In this document: in pieces, positions 62,511-64,000 of the stretch
Layout of the letters: each line of letters begins with the position of its first letter
Numbering within the stretch: position 1 is the first letter of the stretch
Assembly: GCF_900187425.1 (NCBI RefSeq)
Contig: NZ_FYDJ01000008.1
Span: 1 to 64,000, forward strand
Direction: 5' to 3'
DNA from: Pseudomonas sp. Irchel s3h14
GTDB taxonomy: Bacteria; Pseudomonadota; Gammaproteobacteria; Pseudomonadales; Pseudomonadaceae
Length of the DNA stretch: 64,000 nucleotides
Notes under the pieces: generated by a model
Seen by the model: only the letters and a program-made list of their open reading frames with translations
The model's database searches: none
Told to the model about the DNA's origin: nothing
Program-made: the position numbers and the translations under genes

Positions 62511-62613
62511 GGCTACTCACGAAAACGATCTTATGGACGGCCAGCGGGCCGTGTTCGAGCGGGGAATCCTAGCACAGCGACCTCTTCTAATCAGGACGCC
62601 GACTAGATCGAAA

Positions 62614-62631
62614 GGGTATATGAATATACCC
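62614..62631. other. Inverted repeat between cysD and the Nif3 gene
   Basis: GGGTATAT-GA-ATATACCC: perfect 8-bp arms with a 2-base centre, 103 bases before the cysD start and just past the stop of the Nif3 gene. It could be an operator of cysD or a weak Nif3 terminator; there is no strong T-run. Confidence 0.4.
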
Positions 62632-62645
62632 CCGCGTTTGGGCAG

Positions 62646-63404
62646 TCAGATGGGGTTCGGGCAATCAATGAAGATGTGTTCAAGGGCAAAACGCCGCGCC
62701 AGATAATCCCCGAGTGCCTGCACGCCATAGCGTTCGGTGGCGTGATGGCCGGCGGCGATGAAGCTGATGTTGTTTTCCCGGGCGCTGTGGAAGGTCTGCT
62801 CGGACGCCTCACCGCTGAGGTACAAGTCGACGCCAGCCAATACGGCCTGATCGATGTAACCCTGACCGCCACCGGTGCACCAGCCAACGCGCCGGATCAT
62901 CTCGCTGCCTTCAATCAGTAACGGCTCGCGCCCCATGACTTCTTGTACGCGACGGGCAAAATCGCGGGGCGTCACTGGCTCGTTCAATGAACCAACCAGG
63001 CCGACAACTTTGAGATTGTCCGGGTCCAACGGGCCCTCCACGGTGATATCGAGCTGACGTGCCAGCTGCACGTTATTGCCGACTTCGGGGTGCAGATCCA
63101 GCGGCAGATGGTAGGACAACAGGCTGATATCGTGCTTGAGCAGGGTTTTCAACCGACGCTGCTTCATGCCGGTGATGCACGGATTCTCGCCTTTCCAGAA
63201 ATAGCCGTGATGCACCAGTACCAGATCGGCGCTGGCTTCCACAGCGGCGTCGAGCAACGCCTGGCTGGCGGTGACGCCACTGACGATGCGCATGACCTGT
63301 GGCCGGCCTTCGACCTGCAACCCGTTGGGGCAGTAATCGGCAATCTTGGCACTGTTAAGGTAACGGTCGGCTTCTTCGACCAGGGTGCTCAGGGCGACGG
63401 CCAT
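62646..63404 (-). CDS. Nif3-like dinuclear metal-center protein (YbgI family)
   Basis: A 252-aa protein of the Nif3/YbgI family, known to form hexameric toroids with a two-metal site; a GTP cyclohydrolase-like or hydrolase role has been proposed but is unsettled. Metal ligands are visible as VLVHHGYFW (about 62-70), the YHLPLDLHP stretch and AAGHHATERYGV (about 218-229). The gene is divergent from algW; the cys operon lies downstream on the same strand. Confidence 0.9.
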   Translation of the reverse strand: MAVALSTLVEEADRYLNSAKIADYCPNGLQVEGRPQVMRIVSGVTASQALLDAAVEASADLVLVHHGYFWKGENPCITGMKQRRLKTLLKHDISLLSYHLPLDLHPEVGNNVQLARQLDITVEGPLDPDNLKVVGLVGSLNEPVTPRDFARRVQEVMGREPLLIEGSEMIRRVGWCTGGGQGYIDQAVLAGVDLYLSGEASEQTFHSARENNISFIAAGHHATERYGVQALGDYLARRFALEHIFIDCPNPI

Positions 63405-63506
63405 AAAAGACTCCTAAATATCCCGTTCAGAGGCACGCTTCGCCTCGTATAATGCGCGACATTATGGGCGGTCTCATACCGCCTGCAACCTCTCAGGACG
63501 TGCTTA

Positions 63507-64000
63507 ATGCTCAAGGCGCTGCGTTTTTCTGGCTGGCCGCTGTTGGCCGGCGTGCTTATCGCTCTATTGATTATGCAGCGTTACCCGGAATGGGTCGGGC
63601 TACCGAACCTGGACGTCAATCTGCAACAAGCCCCGCAAACCCTCGGTCTGCAGCAGGGCCCGGTGTCCTATGCCGACGCGGTGACCACGGCCGCGCCGTC
63701 GGTGGTCAACCTGTACACCACCAAAGTGGTCAATAAACCCAGCCATCCGCTGTTCGAAGATCCGCAGTTCCGCCGCTTCTTCGGCGACAACTCGCCCAAG
63801 CAGAAGCGCATGGAGTCGAGCCTCGGTTCAGGCGTGATCATGAGCCCGGAAGGTTACCTGCTGACCAACAACCATGTGACCAGCGGTGCCGACCAGATCG
63901 TGGTGGCGCTCAAGGACGGTCGTGAAACCCTGGCCCGAGTGATCGGTAGCGACCCGGAAACCGACCTCGCGGTCCTGAAGATCGACTTGAAGAATCTTCC
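63507..64000 (+). CDS. algW: Periplasmic serine protease AlgW (DegS-like), cut by the window end
   Basis: The first 164 residues of a trypsin-like HtrA protease anchored by an N-terminal helix (about 5-24, RFSGWPLLAGVLIALLIMQR in two parts). The catalytic His and Asp are visible in LLTNNHVTSGA and DPETDLAVLKID; the serine lies beyond the window. AlgW cuts MucA in regulated proteolysis to free the sigma factor AlgU. Nif3-algW divergence fits P. aeruginosa PA4445-PA4446 (from memory). The ORF track does not show it because it is incomplete, but the start ATG 63507 and frame are clear. Confidence 0.9.
   Translation, partial: MLKALRFSGWPLLAGVLIALLIMQRYPEWVGLPNLDVNLQQAPQTLGLQQGPVSYADAVTTAAPSVVNLYTTKVVNKPSHPLFEDPQFRRFFGDNSPKQKRMESSLGSGVIMSPEGYLLTNNHVTSGADQIVVALKDGRETLARVIGSDPETDLAVLKIDLKNL

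Noticed and set aside
59721..62606. 961-codon open frame on the plus strand antisense to cysNC and cysD
   Set aside because: It is a shadow of GC-rich codon bias in two confidently identified genes; no ribosome-binding site and no recognisable domain.

Overview
The window is GC-rich chromosomal DNA from a Pseudomonas, most likely of the P. fluorescens group. Supporting signs are the tight Pseudomonas-type operons, gene orders that (from memory) match P. aeruginosa blocks (ldh-E1a-E1b-E2, hmgA-fahA-maiA, trxB-cysZ-glycosyltransferase-OYE-gpx-slyD-pta, cysD-cysNC-Nif3-algW), Pseudomonas-specific families (DUF3509, DUF1302/DUF1329) and eight REP/REPIN-type palindromic elements between genes. I see no rRNA, tRNA, CRISPR, prophage or intact insertion sequence. 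It reads as core and shell genome with accessory iron, light-response and catabolic modules.

Layout. 0.3-3.9 kb: a GhrB-type 2-hydroxyacid reductase, a DUF2165 membrane protein, and an EamA exporter divergent from an AraC regulator. 4.0-14.7 kb: two cell-surface-signalling iron systems back to back. On the minus strand are DUF3649, PepSY, DUF3325, an ECF sigma, a FecR-like anti-sigma and a siderophore receptor. On the plus strand is fecI-fecR-fecA for ferric citrate. A good Fur box lies between them. 14.7-21 kb: an HPF/RaiA protein, a LysR regulator, sdaA-sdaC serine catabolism, DUF3509, psiE, and yebG with a clear LexA box. 21-26.4 kb: a 2-oxoacid dehydrogenase operon without E3, headed by a leucine-dehydrogenase-like protein that lacks the usual catalytic lysine. 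26.5-30.7 kb: the homogentisate pathway with its IclR regulator and a tandem operator. 30.7-36.6 kb: a large LuxR-type (LAL) regulator with DUF1329/DUF1302 outer-membrane-type partners. 37.3 kb: an AmpDh3-like amidase. 38-43.5 kb: SDR, alpha/beta hydrolase and aldolase-II genes, then lrgAB with a LysR regulator, then a flavodoxin.

43.6-49 kb is the most interesting part. A short LOV blue-light receptor and an uncharacterised 219-aa partner converge on a MerR/LitR regulator that lacks the cobalamin-ligand histidine. Divergent from litR are an ABM-domain membrane protein and folM-folE-folX (pterin synthesis). A sequence fitting the published P. putida PplR/LitR box overlaps the litR start. Together this looks like a light-responsive pterin module.

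49-64 kb: a class III aminotransferase, trxB, cysZ, a glycosyltransferase, an Old Yellow Enzyme, glutathione peroxidase, slyD, a DUF3565 protein, pta (without ackA beside it), an acyltransferase, cysD-cysNC, a Nif3 protein and the start of algW, which runs off the window end.

All family assignments come from reading the translations and remembered family motifs; no database search was run. Start codons were chosen by ribosome-binding site, overlap with neighbours and known family N-termini.
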